Below are positions 15,378-23,500 of a stretch of 40,759 nucleotides of DNA, piece after piece. A model generated the notes under the pieces. It was not told the origin of the DNA, ran no database searches, and worked only from the letters and a program-made list of their open reading frames with translations. Positions within the stretch are counted from its first letter, which is position 1, and each line of letters opens with the position of its first letter. The position numbers were made by a program, and so were the translations under genes. The DNA lies in the NCBI GenBank assembly GCA_017545595.1, contig JAFWLO010000007.1:1-40759 (forward strand). Direction: 5' to 3'. The stretch is from Candidatus Saccharimonadota bacterium. Its GTDB lineage: Bacteria; Patescibacteriota; Saccharimonadia; Saccharimonadales; Saccharimonadaceae.

Positions 15378-15863
15378 CTAAATTCTCAAAAACTTCACAA
15401 TTTTATCCAAAAAGTCCAGCTTAACCTCCTCCATCGGTAATCGTACCCCAAAGGCATCTACAATTTTCTCCCCCGATTCTTTCGGGAAATAAACCGTCAC
15501 CCCCGGAGAAAACCTTTTCCTTGGCGTCAACATAATCGCAAAATGTTCTCCGTCCTGATAAACCCCAAAACTCTTATATTCACTATAATCATACAATCTA
15601 TTCCCCTCGGAAAGCCCCTTATCAGACAGGGAATAATGAAGCACCCTCGGAGGCCTAACCGAATAGATAATGAGTGCTATCGCCGAAAGCACAACAAGAA
15701 CCGTAAACGACCACCATCCGAGATAAATCGACAAAGCAATTAGCCCTCCCGAAACCAAAATCAGCCCAACATACCACCCTCCATTTTTATCCCTCGCCAC
15801 ATATTCTTCCGCATCCCAATTAACAATTTCACTTTTCTTGCTCTCTCGACTTTTCTTACCCAT
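15378..15863 (-). CDS. Two-TM membrane protein, hypothetical
   Basis: From the ATG at 15863 the product is 161 residues: a basic/Ser-rich cytoplasmic N-terminus (MGKKSRESKKSE), two adjacent membrane helices (about 32-50 and 54-72), then a soluble C-terminal domain of about 85 residues with RVLHYSLSDKGLSEGNRLYDYSEYKSFGV, a beta-rich pattern that resembles bacterial PH-like domains but not decisively. A longer reading starting 12 codons upstream would translate the promoter itself: its MWYN corresponds to ATG TGG TAT AAT, the -10 box. The leaderless start at 15863 is therefore preferred. Confidence 0.75.
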   Translation of the reverse strand: MGKKSRESKKSEIVNWDAEEYVARDKNGGWYVGLILVSGGLIALSIYLGWWSFTVLVVLSAIALIIYSVRPPRVLHYSLSDKGLSEGNRLYDYSEYKSFGVYQDGEHFAIMLTPRKRFSPGVTVYFPKESGEKIVDAFGVRLPMEEVKLDFLDKIVKFLRI

Positions 15864-15869
15864 AAGTAA

Positions 15870-15878
15870 ATTATACCA
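15870..15878 (-). promoter_or_regulatory. Extended -10 box for a leaderless mRNA (two-TM protein)
   Basis: TGG-TATAAT on the minus strand ends exactly 6 bases before the ATG at 15863. Confidence 0.75.
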
Positions 15879-15884
15879 CATCTC

Positions 15885-15965
15885 AGGCGGCTCCGCCAAA
15901 AACTAAAGCATTAATAGGGGACCAGAGATAGAAAAAATCAGTCACGGCTGATTTTTTTCATCTCT
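15885..15965. repeat. Tandem repeat unit 1 downstream of tRNA-Ser(GCU)
   Basis: A unit of roughly 80 bases starting GGCGGCTCCGCCAA and containing CCAGAGATAGAAAAAATCAG...CTGATTTTTTCATCTCTGG, an imperfect hairpin. It is repeated at 15966-16105 with an internal insertion. Confidence 0.75.
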
Positions 15966-16105
15966 GGCGGTTCCGCCAAGAACGAGAGCATTAATAGGGA
16001 ACCAGAGATAGAAAAAATCAGTCATATTGGTAGTTTCTTCGACTGAAGCGCGTCTAAAGACGAGCGAAGGCGAAAAACTGCCGAGATGGCTGATTTTTTC
16101 ATCTC
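15966..16105. repeat. Tandem repeat unit 2 with inserted second hairpin
   Basis: It starts GGCGGTTCCGCCAA and repeats unit 1, but its hairpin loop is replaced by a longer inverted repeat carrying the GAAGCGCGTCT tip (16045-16055). Its end runs into the 3' end of tRNA-Ser(GCU). The right arm follows the tRNA on the minus strand. Confidence 0.75.
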
Positions 16106-16198
16106 TGGCGGAGGGTGGGAGATTCGAACTCCCGCTCCAGGTCTCCCCAGACTAACGATTTAGCAAACCGTCCCCTTCAGCCACTTGGGTAACCCTCC
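16106..16198 (-). tRNA. tRNA-Ser(GCU), reads AGC/AGU
   Basis: The minus strand folds as a 93-base class II tRNA: acceptor GGAGGGT/ACCCTCC, discriminator G and encoded CCA. The anticodon stem ACGGT/ATCGT carries loop TTGCTAA (anticodon GCU in RNA), a long variable arm (TCTGGGGAGACCTGGA) follows, and the T arm contains GAGTTCGAATCTC. Confidence 0.95.
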
Positions 16199-16367
16199 AT
16201 TCACTCTATTCTACCACATTTTCCCCAAAATCCTCAAAAACCCTAAAAATACCAAAAAAATCCCCGAAAATCCCCTTTTTCTCTATAATTCTCCTCAAAA
16301 ATCCCAAGAAAATCACAAAAAATCCCTCAAAAATCCCCCATTTTTCAGCCAAATTTAATCTTAACTA

Positions 16368-16396
16368 TTGTATTTTTTTCAAAAGTATGCTATAAT
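16368..16396 (+). promoter_or_regulatory. Promoter of the first VirB2-like gene
   Basis: TTGTAT-N17-TATAAT with an upstream TGC (extended -10). The leader is about 28 nt with no clear ribosome-binding site. The gene-free stretch 16199-16367 before it is A/C-rich with many AAAATCCC-like words and no recognisable gene. Confidence 0.7.
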
Positions 16397-16430
16397 AGAC
16401 ATAAGAAATCATTAAACTGCGAGATTATTA

Positions 16431-16799
16431 ATGAAAAACATTGCTAAAACAGCTTCCCAAATTTTCACTGGCGCCGCCGCCTTTTGTACGCTTTTTGCCG
16501 GAAAAGTCATGGCTCTCTCCGTCCGAGAGGGAATTGACGCCGTCAAAACCGAAGAAATGCCTGCCGACCTCATGGGCAAAAACGGTGTCTTCACCGAAGT
16601 CACCCACACTATCCTCTTCGCCGTCGGAGCGATTTCCGTCATCATGCTCATTGTCGGCGGTCTTCGCTACGCTCTTTCCGCTGGCGATTCCAAAAAAGTT
16701 ACCGACGCAAAAAACACCATCCTTTACGCCCTTATCGGTCTCGTTATCGCTATTCTTTCTTACGCGATTGTCGATTTCGTCCTCGGAATCATCTCATAG
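16431..16799 (+). CDS. VirB2/TrbC-like small membrane protein 1
   Basis: The 122-residue protein has an N-terminal signal segment (about 5-29, ending KVMALS), a soluble spacer of about 30 residues, and two membrane helices around the family motif SVIMLIVGGLRYALSAGDSKKVTDAKNTILYALIGLVIAILSYAIVDFVL. The order helix, (S)AGD, basic turn, helix is that of VirB2/TrbC pilin-type subunits of type IV secretion systems. Four further paralogues lie at 18685-20332 on the opposite strand. It is monocistronic, with its own promoter and terminator. Confidence 0.85.
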   Translation: MKNIAKTASQIFTGAAAFCTLFAGKVMALSVREGIDAVKTEEMPADLMGKNGVFTEVTHTILFAVGAISVIMLIVGGLRYALSAGDSKKVTDAKNTILYALIGLVIAILSYAIVDFVLGIIS

Positions 16800-16823
16800 T
16801 TCATCTATAAGTTTTGAGCTTCA

Positions 16824-16846
16824 AGAAGCCCTTCGGGGCTTCTTTT
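16824..16846 (+). terminator. Terminator of VirB2-like gene 1
   Basis: An 8-bp perfect stem AGAAGCCC/GGGCTTCT with a TTCG tetraloop, followed by TTT. Confidence 0.85.
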
Positions 16847-16944
16847 CTATCTCGACAACCATAAAAAAACAAAACCGCATCCCCCCAAAAAAACTCCACG
16901 CCACAACACCACGCAAACCTATTACTCTCTATGCCCCTAAAATC

Positions 16945-17859
16945 CTAAACTCCCCAAAACATCTCATTCTCTCCCCTAATCATCGGACTCCGCCCCTGTC
17001 TATTTTTTGTAATCGCAAGCGCATCAACTTTCTTCACCCCCGCTCGCTTCAATAATTTTCCCGCCTCCGTCAAGCTCGCCCCCGTTGTCCAAACATCATC
17101 AAGAATCACCAACCGTTGTCCAGAATACTCCTCTAAAACCTTCCCATCCTCCCCTAAAAACCTCGGAGAAACTCTAACCGCCTCCTTCGCCTGCCTCTTT
17201 CTCGTTTCCTCATCCGCCCCGACCTGAACCGTATCTTTCGCTCTCTCTAAAATCCTCAATCTCTCCACTCGTCCTTCCGATATTCTCTCTATCTCTCTCG
17301 CGACCTTATCAATATGATCAAATCCTCTCTCTCTGATATGTTTTCTCGACGTCGGCATAGGAACAATAAAAATCTTCTCCGACTTCACCGACCTCCTCAA
17401 TTTCTCAACCCCTCTCGCCTTCTCTATTTTATCGACTTTTTCCAGCTTCTCAGCCTCCCCCGGCCTCTCCTTTCTTAAAAACTTCCTTTTCTCCCGTCGA
17501 GTCCTCGCGTTCTTCTTCTCAAATCTTTCAAAATACTCCGGAAAAATCCCAGCCTCATAAACAATCTCAGAAATAGGCAGAGAAAGCTCCCTCACGGAGC
17601 TATACTTATATTCTTCGACCATCTCCCCTAAAATCCCATCTCGAACCCCGAGAAACTTCGCTCTTGAGAACACGCCTTTTTTGGTCTCCTCGAGTTCTCT
17701 CAACCTACTTTCACGAACTATGTAATTTTTACAACAATCACACAGGATTTTTCCGCTCCTCCCACACCCACGACATAACGGGGGAGAAATCAACTCAAAA
17801 ATCCGAGAAAAATCCAAAAATGTTGTAAAATTTACTCGTTTTTCGCGTTTTTTTAGCAT
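16945..17859 (-). CDS. comF: ComF-family phosphoribosyltransferase-like protein
   Basis: The 304-residue protein starts with a zinc-binding region CRGCGRSGKILCDCC (about residues 34-48) and ends with a PRTase-fold domain whose PRPP loop is RLVILDDVWTTGASLTEAGKLL (about 250-270). This is the ComFC/GntX architecture linked to DNA uptake in naturally competent bacteria. Between them (about 130-170) sits a Lys/Glu/Arg-rich insertion lengthening the usual 220-240 residues. The gene lies between two VirB2-like genes but on its own transcript. A TGA-TAAAAT box lies 11 bases before the ATG, giving at most a very short leader. Role in DNA import is inferred from family only. Confidence 0.85.
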   Translation of the reverse strand: MLKKREKRVNFTTFLDFSRIFELISPPLCRGCGRSGKILCDCCKNYIVRESRLRELEETKKGVFSRAKFLGVRDGILGEMVEEYKYSSVRELSLPISEIVYEAGIFPEYFERFEKKNARTRREKRKFLRKERPGEAEKLEKVDKIEKARGVEKLRRSVKSEKIFIVPMPTSRKHIRERGFDHIDKVAREIERISEGRVERLRILERAKDTVQVGADEETRKRQAKEAVRVSPRFLGEDGKVLEEYSGQRLVILDDVWTTGASLTEAGKLLKRAGVKKVDALAITKNRQGRSPMIRGENEMFWGV

Positions 17860-17932
17860 ATTCTCTATTGATTTTATCAGAAAAATCTATTACAATAAAG
17901 CTTATACCAATAAAAGTGGAGGAAAATCGAGT

Positions 17933-18472
17933 ATGGCTCGTAAAAACAACGATGACATGCTGATGGAAGATGAACTAGCTGCCGCCTTTTTAGACGAAGC
18001 TACCACTATGCTCGAGCCCGATGAGCAACTTTTATCCTCTCCCGAATCTGAGGAAGAAGAGCTTGTTGAACCCGAGGAAGAAGAAGAAACAGTCGAACCA
18101 TCAGATGAGGGGGATGATGGGTGGGAAACCGGCGATGATTTTCCAGGACAACTCGCAGTTGATGTCTATGAAACCGCCGACAAATTAGTCATAAAAGCCC
18201 GAACTGCCGGGATTAAAAAATCCGATCTTAACGTCTCTATTCACGACAGTATTCTGACCATTTCTGGCGTCTTGAGTGGCGGAGAAGACGACCAGACGAC
18301 CCGTTGGCATATTCAAGAATGTTATTGGGGCGAATTCTCCCGAACAATCGCCCTCCCTGTCCCCGTTCGTGACGACGAAAACTCCGTAAAAGCCGAACTC
18401 CGCGACGGTGTCCTCACGATAACCTTCGAAAAAGAAAAGGTAGAAACCGAAAAAATCATCCACGTGAACTAA
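17933..18472 (+). CDS. Small heat shock protein, Hsp20 family
   Basis: The 179-residue protein has a very acidic N-terminal extension of about 70 residues (runs of Glu/Asp), then the alpha-crystallin domain: LAVDVYETADKLVIKARTAG, DLNVSIHDSILTISG, an ECYWGEFSRTIALP strand, and the diagnostic ELRDGVLTITFEKE. It would hold unfolding proteins in the cytoplasm. A GGAGG ribosome-binding site precedes the ATG and TACAAT lies about 40 bases upstream. No CIRCE site is seen here. Confidence 0.93.
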   Translation: MARKNNDDMLMEDELAAAFLDEATTMLEPDEQLLSSPESEEEELVEPEEEEETVEPSDEGDDGWETGDDFPGQLAVDVYETADKLVIKARTAGIKKSDLNVSIHDSILTISGVLSGGEDDQTTRWHIQECYWGEFSRTIALPVPVRDDENSVKAELRDGVLTITFEKEKVETEKIIHVN

Positions 18473-18480
18473 CCTTTCGT

Positions 18481-18503
18481 CCCCCTCCGGGGGGATTTTT
18501 TTT
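18481..18503 (+). terminator. hsp20 terminator
   Basis: CCCCC/GGGGG stem with a short loop, followed by A and eight T residues. The 130 bases after it hold no gene that I can see. Confidence 0.85.
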
Positions 18504-18633
18504 AGGTGTCTTAGTATTCCTCATACTGCAACATTCCTCGTACTACAACATTCTGCGGTCCATCAGCATTCTCATTATCCTACGCCCCGCGCCACGCCAC
18601 GTCTCGCGCCTCACCTCTGCTATCTTTACCAAC

Positions 18634-18660
18634 AAAAATCCACCCCAAAAGGGGTGGATT
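18634..18660 (-). terminator. Terminator of the VirB2-like gene cluster
   Basis: Stem ATCCACCCC/GGGGTGGAT with loop TTTT on the minus strand, followed by TTTTTGTT, just after the stop of the 130-residue gene. Confidence 0.8.
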
Positions 18661-18684
18661 CGCAGTAACTAAGGATACCCCTAG

Positions 18685-19077
18685 CTAACCTCCAAGTTGC
18701 GTCAAAACAAAGTTCACAATTGCATATGCCAAAATCGCAACAATAAGCCCTACGATACCGTAAAGGATAATATTTTTTGCTTTCGTAACCTTAGCAGAAT
18801 CACCCGCCGAAGTCGTATAAGTAATACCACCAAAGATAATCATAATAACAGCTAGAATACCAATAACATAAAGAAGGGCATTAACTACCTTCGGAACAAG
18901 GGTTTTTATATCAGTAACTTTTCCACCATTCAACCCTGTCTCGGTCACTCCCTTTTTAGCTTCAGCAAGAGGATCGGTGGCAGCATACGCCCCCTGCGAC
19001 AATCCAACAGCGCCAACTCCCGACGCAACCAAAACCCCCGCAAAGAGAAGTGTCTTTATTTTTTCAGATAACTTCAT
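18685..19077 (-). CDS. VirB2/TrbC-like small membrane protein 2
   Basis: The 130-residue protein has a signal peptide ending QGAYAAT (cleavage near residue 33) and the family core LAVIMIIFGGITYTTSAGDSAKVTKAKNIILYGIVGLIVAILAYAIVNFVL. It has an AGAAAGGAAA ribosome-binding site and its own promoter (TTTACA-N17-TATTAT). This is the best pilin-like candidate of the set because of its clear signal peptide, short length and independent promoter, but expression is not visible. Confidence 0.87.
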   Translation of the reverse strand: MKLSEKIKTLLFAGVLVASGVGAVGLSQGAYAATDPLAEAKKGVTETGLNGGKVTDIKTLVPKVVNALLYVIGILAVIMIIFGGITYTTSAGDSAKVTKAKNIILYGIVGLIVAILAYAIVNFVLTQLGG

Positions 19078-19107
19078 CTAAATTTTCCTTTCTGTTAAAT
19101 TATCTCC

Positions 19108-19136
19108 ATAATACCAGAAATAACCATAACTGTAAA
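19108..19136 (-). promoter_or_regulatory. Promoter of VirB2-like gene 2
   Basis: TTTACA-N17-TATTAT on the minus strand with TGG upstream of the -10; leader of about 25 nt containing the ribosome-binding site. Confidence 0.65.
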
Positions 19137-19177
19137 GGATTTTCGATTTTTTTTATTACTAAATTCCCGCTAGCCTT

Positions 19178-19609
19178 CTACTTCAATTTCGTCAAAACAA
19201 AATTCACAATCGCATATGCCAAAATAGCAATAGCAAGCCCAACAATCGCATAAATCAACGTATTCTTAGCTTTCGCAACCGCGCCAGGATTTCCTGCGCT
19301 CGCCGTCAACTGTATCCCCGAAACAATAATCATAACAACAGAAACCGCCCCAACTACCCAAAGAAGGACTTGAACGACGGTTTTAACTAGCCCTTTCGCA
19401 TCTTTATCATTCGAACACCCCGCCGCGGCTTTAAGATCAGCGTCAATCTCGCTATTACTACATATTTCGTCGCTACTACTCCCGCTCGCCCCCGGCGCAG
19501 CAAACGCAACCTCAGGAGACAACATAACTCCCCCAATAATTCCTAAAATCAATGCCAACCCCGCCCCAAACCTTACTATTCCTCCACAGCATCTACGCAA
19601 ATTGCTCAT
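19178..19609 (-). CDS. VirB2/TrbC-like small membrane protein 3
   Basis: From the ATG at 19609 (143 residues; a GTG three codons upstream is less likely). It has a signal peptide with hydrophobic core LALILGIIGGVMLSPEVAFA, a Ser/Cys-containing spacer (two Cys around 50-70), and the family core VVMIIVSGIQLTASAGNPGAVAKAKNTLIYAIVGLAIAILAYAIVNFVL. The GGAGAG ribosome-binding site lies in the end of the upstream gene, only 5 bases separating stop and start, so translation is coupled. Confidence 0.85.
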   Translation of the reverse strand: MSNLRRCCGGIVRFGAGLALILGIIGGVMLSPEVAFAAPGASGSSSDEICSNSEIDADLKAAAGCSNDKDAKGLVKTVVQVLLWVVGAVSVVMIIVSGIQLTASAGNPGAVAKAKNTLIYAIVGLAIAILAYAIVNFVLTKLK

Positions 19610-19614
19610 CACTC

Positions 19615-19884
19615 TCACTCTCCAATCTTCGTCAACACAAAATTAACAATCACAAACGCAAGCACGCTAATAATAAGCCCGACAATCGAGAAAATCATAG
19701 TATTTTTCGCCTTTGTCACGGCTCCCGGGTCCCCCGCACTCGCACTCATCCTAAGCCCTGACACAATTATCATCACAACCGCAACCGCTCCGACCGCAAA
19801 AAACAGCCAAGAAATCGCATTCGTCTGGAACGTCGCCGCGTCATTCTTAGGAATTTTATCTAACTGTTTACTAACAGCATCCAT
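19615..19884 (-). CDS. VirB2/TrbC-like small membrane protein 4, no signal peptide
   Basis: At 89 residues this is the shortest paralogue. It begins MDAVSKQLDKIPKNDAATF without a cleavable signal and goes straight into the core AVVMIIVSGLRMSASAGDPGAVTKAKNTMIFSIVGLIISVLAFVIVNFVL. A GGAGGAGGAGC ribosome-binding site lies within the end of the upstream gene. Absence of a signal peptide suggests it stays in the membrane unprocessed. Confidence 0.85.
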   Translation of the reverse strand: MDAVSKQLDKIPKNDAATFQTNAISWLFFAVGAVAVVMIIVSGLRMSASAGDPGAVTKAKNTMIFSIVGLIISVLAFVIVNFVLTKIGE

Positions 19885-19885
19885 T

Positions 19886-20332
19886 TTATGCTCCTCCTCC
19901 GCTCGACATCATGCCGAGAATAGTATTAACAATAACTTGCGCAAGCACGACAATTATAAGTCCAACAATCGTCCCCGTCAGCATCTTTGTCGCTCTCGCC
20001 GCCTTCCCAGAATCCCCCGCCGAAGTTATATAGTTAAACCCCGCATAAACAATAAGGATAACCGCCAAAAATCCCGAGAGAAAGAATAAGTCGTTCAGAA
20101 CAGTCAAAACAATCTTCCAAACCGCCGGAACGAGTTTATCTCCCGAGAACTGAGTCTGATCAATATCCTTCTCGCTCGAACAGTCAAGATAATAATACCA
20201 ACTCTTCATCCCAAACAACTTCGCCTTATCCCCGTTAAGCGACCCGCAAGATTGCGCATACGTCTGGACAGGGAAAAGCGCCCCGAGCATAATCAAGAGT
20301 CCCCCAAGAATACAAAAAATCTTCCTTCTCAT
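19886..20332 (-). CDS. VirB2/TrbC-like small membrane protein 5
   Basis: From the ATG at 20332 it has 148 residues: signal peptide MRRKIFCILGGLLIMLGALF...TYAQS, a spacer of about 60 residues with two Cys (CGSLNG and LDCSSE) and aromatic WYYYLD, then the core AVILIVYAGFNYITSAGDSGKAARATKMLTGTIVGLIIVVLAQVIVNTIL. A longer reading beginning MWYNFC would be translation of the extended -10 box itself. It heads the operon of proteins 5, 4 and 3, with the leaderless promoter 6 bases upstream. The divergent core makes it the most distant paralogue. Confidence 0.85.
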   Translation of the reverse strand: MRRKIFCILGGLLIMLGALFPVQTYAQSCGSLNGDKAKLFGMKSWYYYLDCSSEKDIDQTQFSGDKLVPAVWKIVLTVLNDLFFLSGFLAVILIVYAGFNYITSAGDSGKAARATKMLTGTIVGLIIVVLAQVIVNTILGMMSSGGGA

Positions 20333-20338
20333 ACAAAA

Positions 20339-20347
20339 ATTATACCA
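20339..20347 (-). promoter_or_regulatory. Extended -10 box for a leaderless mRNA (VirB2-like operon)
   Basis: TGG-TATAAT on the minus strand ends 6 bases before the ATG at 20332. It is back to back with the promoter of the small ORF at 20369. Confidence 0.75.
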
Positions 20348-20353
20348 CACCTA

Positions 20354-20362
20354 TGCTAAAAT
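20354..20362 (+). promoter_or_regulatory. Extended -10 box before the 31-codon ORF
   Basis: TGC-TAAAAT ends 6 bases before the ATG at 20369, the same spacing as at the better-supported leaderless genes. Confidence 0.5.
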
Positions 20363-20368
20363 ATAAAA

Positions 20369-20464
20369 ATGCAACAAATCTTCTCTATTATTCCTACAAG
20401 GCTTCATGACAAACTCCTCGAACTCGAAGACACTCACGCCGTTCTCTATAAAAAACGCCCCTAA
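20369..20464 (+). CDS. Candidate leaderless small ORF, 31 residues
   Basis: ATG to TAA encodes a 31-residue product that starts MQQIFSIIPTRLHDKLLELE and ends VLYKKRP. It is not hydrophobic enough for a membrane peptide and looks like an amphipathic helix with a basic tail. Support is the extended -10 box with leaderless spacing and its placement between divergent type IV secretion operons. No family is recognised and chance cannot be excluded at this length. Confidence 0.35.
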   Translation: MQQIFSIIPTRLHDKLLELEDTHAVLYKKRP

Positions 20465-20478
20465 TTCCTCTTCTCCTC

Positions 20479-20507
20479 TTGACTTTTCCGCTTATGTGTG
20501 CTATAAT
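20479..20507 (+). promoter_or_regulatory. Promoter of the main type IV secretion-like operon
   Basis: TTGACT-N17-TATAAT, near consensus and with TGC before the -10. Predicted start about 14 bases before the ATG at 20528, leaving a short leader without a ribosome-binding site. Confidence 0.8.
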
Positions 20508-20527
20508 TAAGTTAAGTACTGTCTATT

Positions 20528-23500
20528 ATGAGTGTGTCAGATAAACTGAAACGAATTTTTCTCTGTTTGGGCGCAATTTTTTTAAGTGTTTTTCTCTCAA
20601 TAAACATCATTTCCACCCCAGTTTCCGCCGTTCCGAGCACCTCAAATACCGCAAACAACACCTCAAATACCCCTTCAACCCCCACTCAAAACACCTCTCC
20701 TGTGGAAAACCCTGTGGAAAATTCTGCGAATAACTCCGTGGAAAACTCCCAAAATCCGACCCAAACCACTCAAAACACAACTCAAAATACCCAAAACACT
20801 CAAAATCCCACCAATACATCCCAAAACACAACCCAAACCGACACAAATACCTCCACCTCAACGAATTCAGAAACCTCCGACGCGAGCTCCTCTGAAGAAT
20901 CAGGGAAGACCATAAACACCTGCTACGACGAATCCGGCTCTCTCGGCTGGTTCGTTTGTCCAACAACCGGTTTTCTCGCAAAAGTTACCGATAGCATCTA
21001 TGGCATAATCGAAGATTTTCTCATCATCTCCCCAATCTCAACAGAAACCAACTCCCCCTACCACCAAGTCTGGTCAATTTTCCGCGACATCACGAATGTC
21101 GTTTTTGTCATTTTCTTCCTCATCGTCATCTACTCTCAGCTCACCGGCGCCGGAATTTCCAACTACGGTATAAAAAAGGCCCTCCCGAAAATTATCGTCT
21201 CTGCCATCCTAATCAACCTAAGTTTCATCATCTGCGCCCTCCTCGTTGATGTCTCTAATATCCTCGGGGTCTCCCTTCGTGGCCTATTTTCCAACATCGA
21301 ATCCTCAATCACCGCGACCGGAATCCTCGCAAGCGCCGGTTCTTCTTCCTCCTCAATCAGCTACTCCGCTCTCGCCGGAGGTCTTGCTGGCGGAACCGCC
21401 ATTGCCGGCCTCGCCATCGGTGCAACAGGCGGCTTTGGTTATCTCTTTTTCTCCCTCCTTGCCGTCCTCCTCGGCGCCGTCGTTTCTATTCTTATCGCCT
21501 TCGTCACCATCGCAACCCGTCAAGCTTTCATCTATATTCTCATCATGATAAGCCCCCTCGCCTTCGTCTGCTACCTCCTTCCAAACACCGAATCTTGGTT
21601 CAACAAATGGAAATCCTCCCTCCTCCAAATGCTCTTCTTCTTTCCAATGTTCGCCGCTCTCTTCGGAGCTTGTTCTCTCGTCGGCTGGGTTATCATCGCC
21701 TCAGCAGAAACCCCTCTCATGATCATCCTCGGCATGGCCGTGAAGGTCGTTCCTCTCTTTGCCGCCTGGAATCTTCTTAAAATGTCCGGCACCCTCCCCG
21801 GTCAAATCAACTCCGCTCTCTCCAACTTCGCTTCAAAACCCGTTGGCGCCGGAAAAGCCATGCTCGGCGAACGCGCCGCTCTTCGTCGCGCACGCTACTT
21901 CGGAGAAACCGCAAAACCCTATCAATATAACCGTCGTCTAAACCAATTCCTCCAAGAGGGAAGATTCAAACGCCTCTCCGACATAAAAACCTATGAAGAA
22001 GCCAGTGCTATTCGCGCTCAAGAAAAAACCGCTCGTCTAACAAATTCAAACGGAACCGTTACTCGTCGCGCTCGCGCCATCCAACGCATCCAAACTCAAA
22101 ATCTCCGCAACCGTGCTGCAATCGTTCGCACTGAGAAAAACGCCGACGAAGGCCTGAGCTCAATCACCTCTCCGAACGCAAAAAACTACTCAAAGCTCCT
22201 TAAAAACGACCTCAAAATCATGCACGCCGCCGACCAACTCGCGATGGAAACCTCTGATGCTGAGACTGTCCGCTACAATAACGCCGTCGGCCGCCACGAA
22301 CGCTTCTCAAACGCCATCAACGCTCACGTCCAAAGTTCCCTCTACGGCCGAACCGTCGACCCCGAAGCCCTCAGCCGTTACAATCGTATGCTCGCTGCTT
22401 CTCGTGGTGACCATGATGACGTTCGTTATATCGCCGCCGACGCTGCTCAATCTCGCGCAGTCGAAGACAAGATCCGCACTCAAAAGTTCGACACTTACTT
22501 CCGCACTCTCCCGCCAACTCAAAACCTCTACGATCAGCTTGTCACTATGACCGGCGAAGGCCACAAAAACAACGCAAATATCGACGTCATTCTCGACGGC
22601 GTCCGCGCAATCGGCCAACGCGGTGATACCGACCTCGTAAAAGATATTATTGACCGCGTTGTCGAAAGCGGAGAAATCAAGCTCGGCACCCACGCCTCTC
22701 AATCCCTCGCCAACTACCTCATGTTCGACATGGGTGGAAAGGATGTTCTTCTCCGTCGCTACGGAAAATACATCAACCTAGAAACCGCCCGCGTTTATAA
22801 CGAGGGTCAATCCTCCGGAAAACGCATAAACGACACCCTCTCCTTCCGCGAATACATCCGTGGCGAATATGTTGACTACGTCGACCCCGACGGAACTGTC
22901 CATATGGGGAAGAGCAAACGCGCCGCCGCGAAGCTCCTCGAAGGTACTTCTCTTGACGAAATCGAGCGCACAGGTTACGGCGTAATCGACGCCAGCATCA
23001 GAAAGGCCTACACAAACGAGGACGGAACCGTTGATCTCGAAGGCTTCAAGCGCAGTCGCGAAGAAATCCAAAAATCCCTCATGCCTGCCTTCATTAGCGC
23101 CAACCTAAAATACCTCTCTGGCTCCGAACAAATCCAAAACGCCGCTGAATTCTTAACTGGTCTTCACCAGAAAAACGGCAAGTTCGAGAAACGTTGGGAA
23201 GATTCAAACGACGTTCTCTTCGGCCTCGACCCAGAATACTTCCAAAAACAGACAAATATCTACCTCACGGCCCAAACCCCGACTCAAATTCTCACCCTCC
23301 GCACCGACCTCTTCAACCCCATCAAAGAACTCCTCGCCGACGAAAGGGAACAAGAACTCCGTGCCTCCGATTCTCTCCCAGAAGGTTATGACTCTCTCGA
23401 AGAAAAAGACAAAAAAATTGCCCGCGACGAACTCGCAAAACAGAAGTTCCAGGAGCTTCTCGATTCGAAAGGAAAGCTGGAAACCATCTACCGCTCCCGC

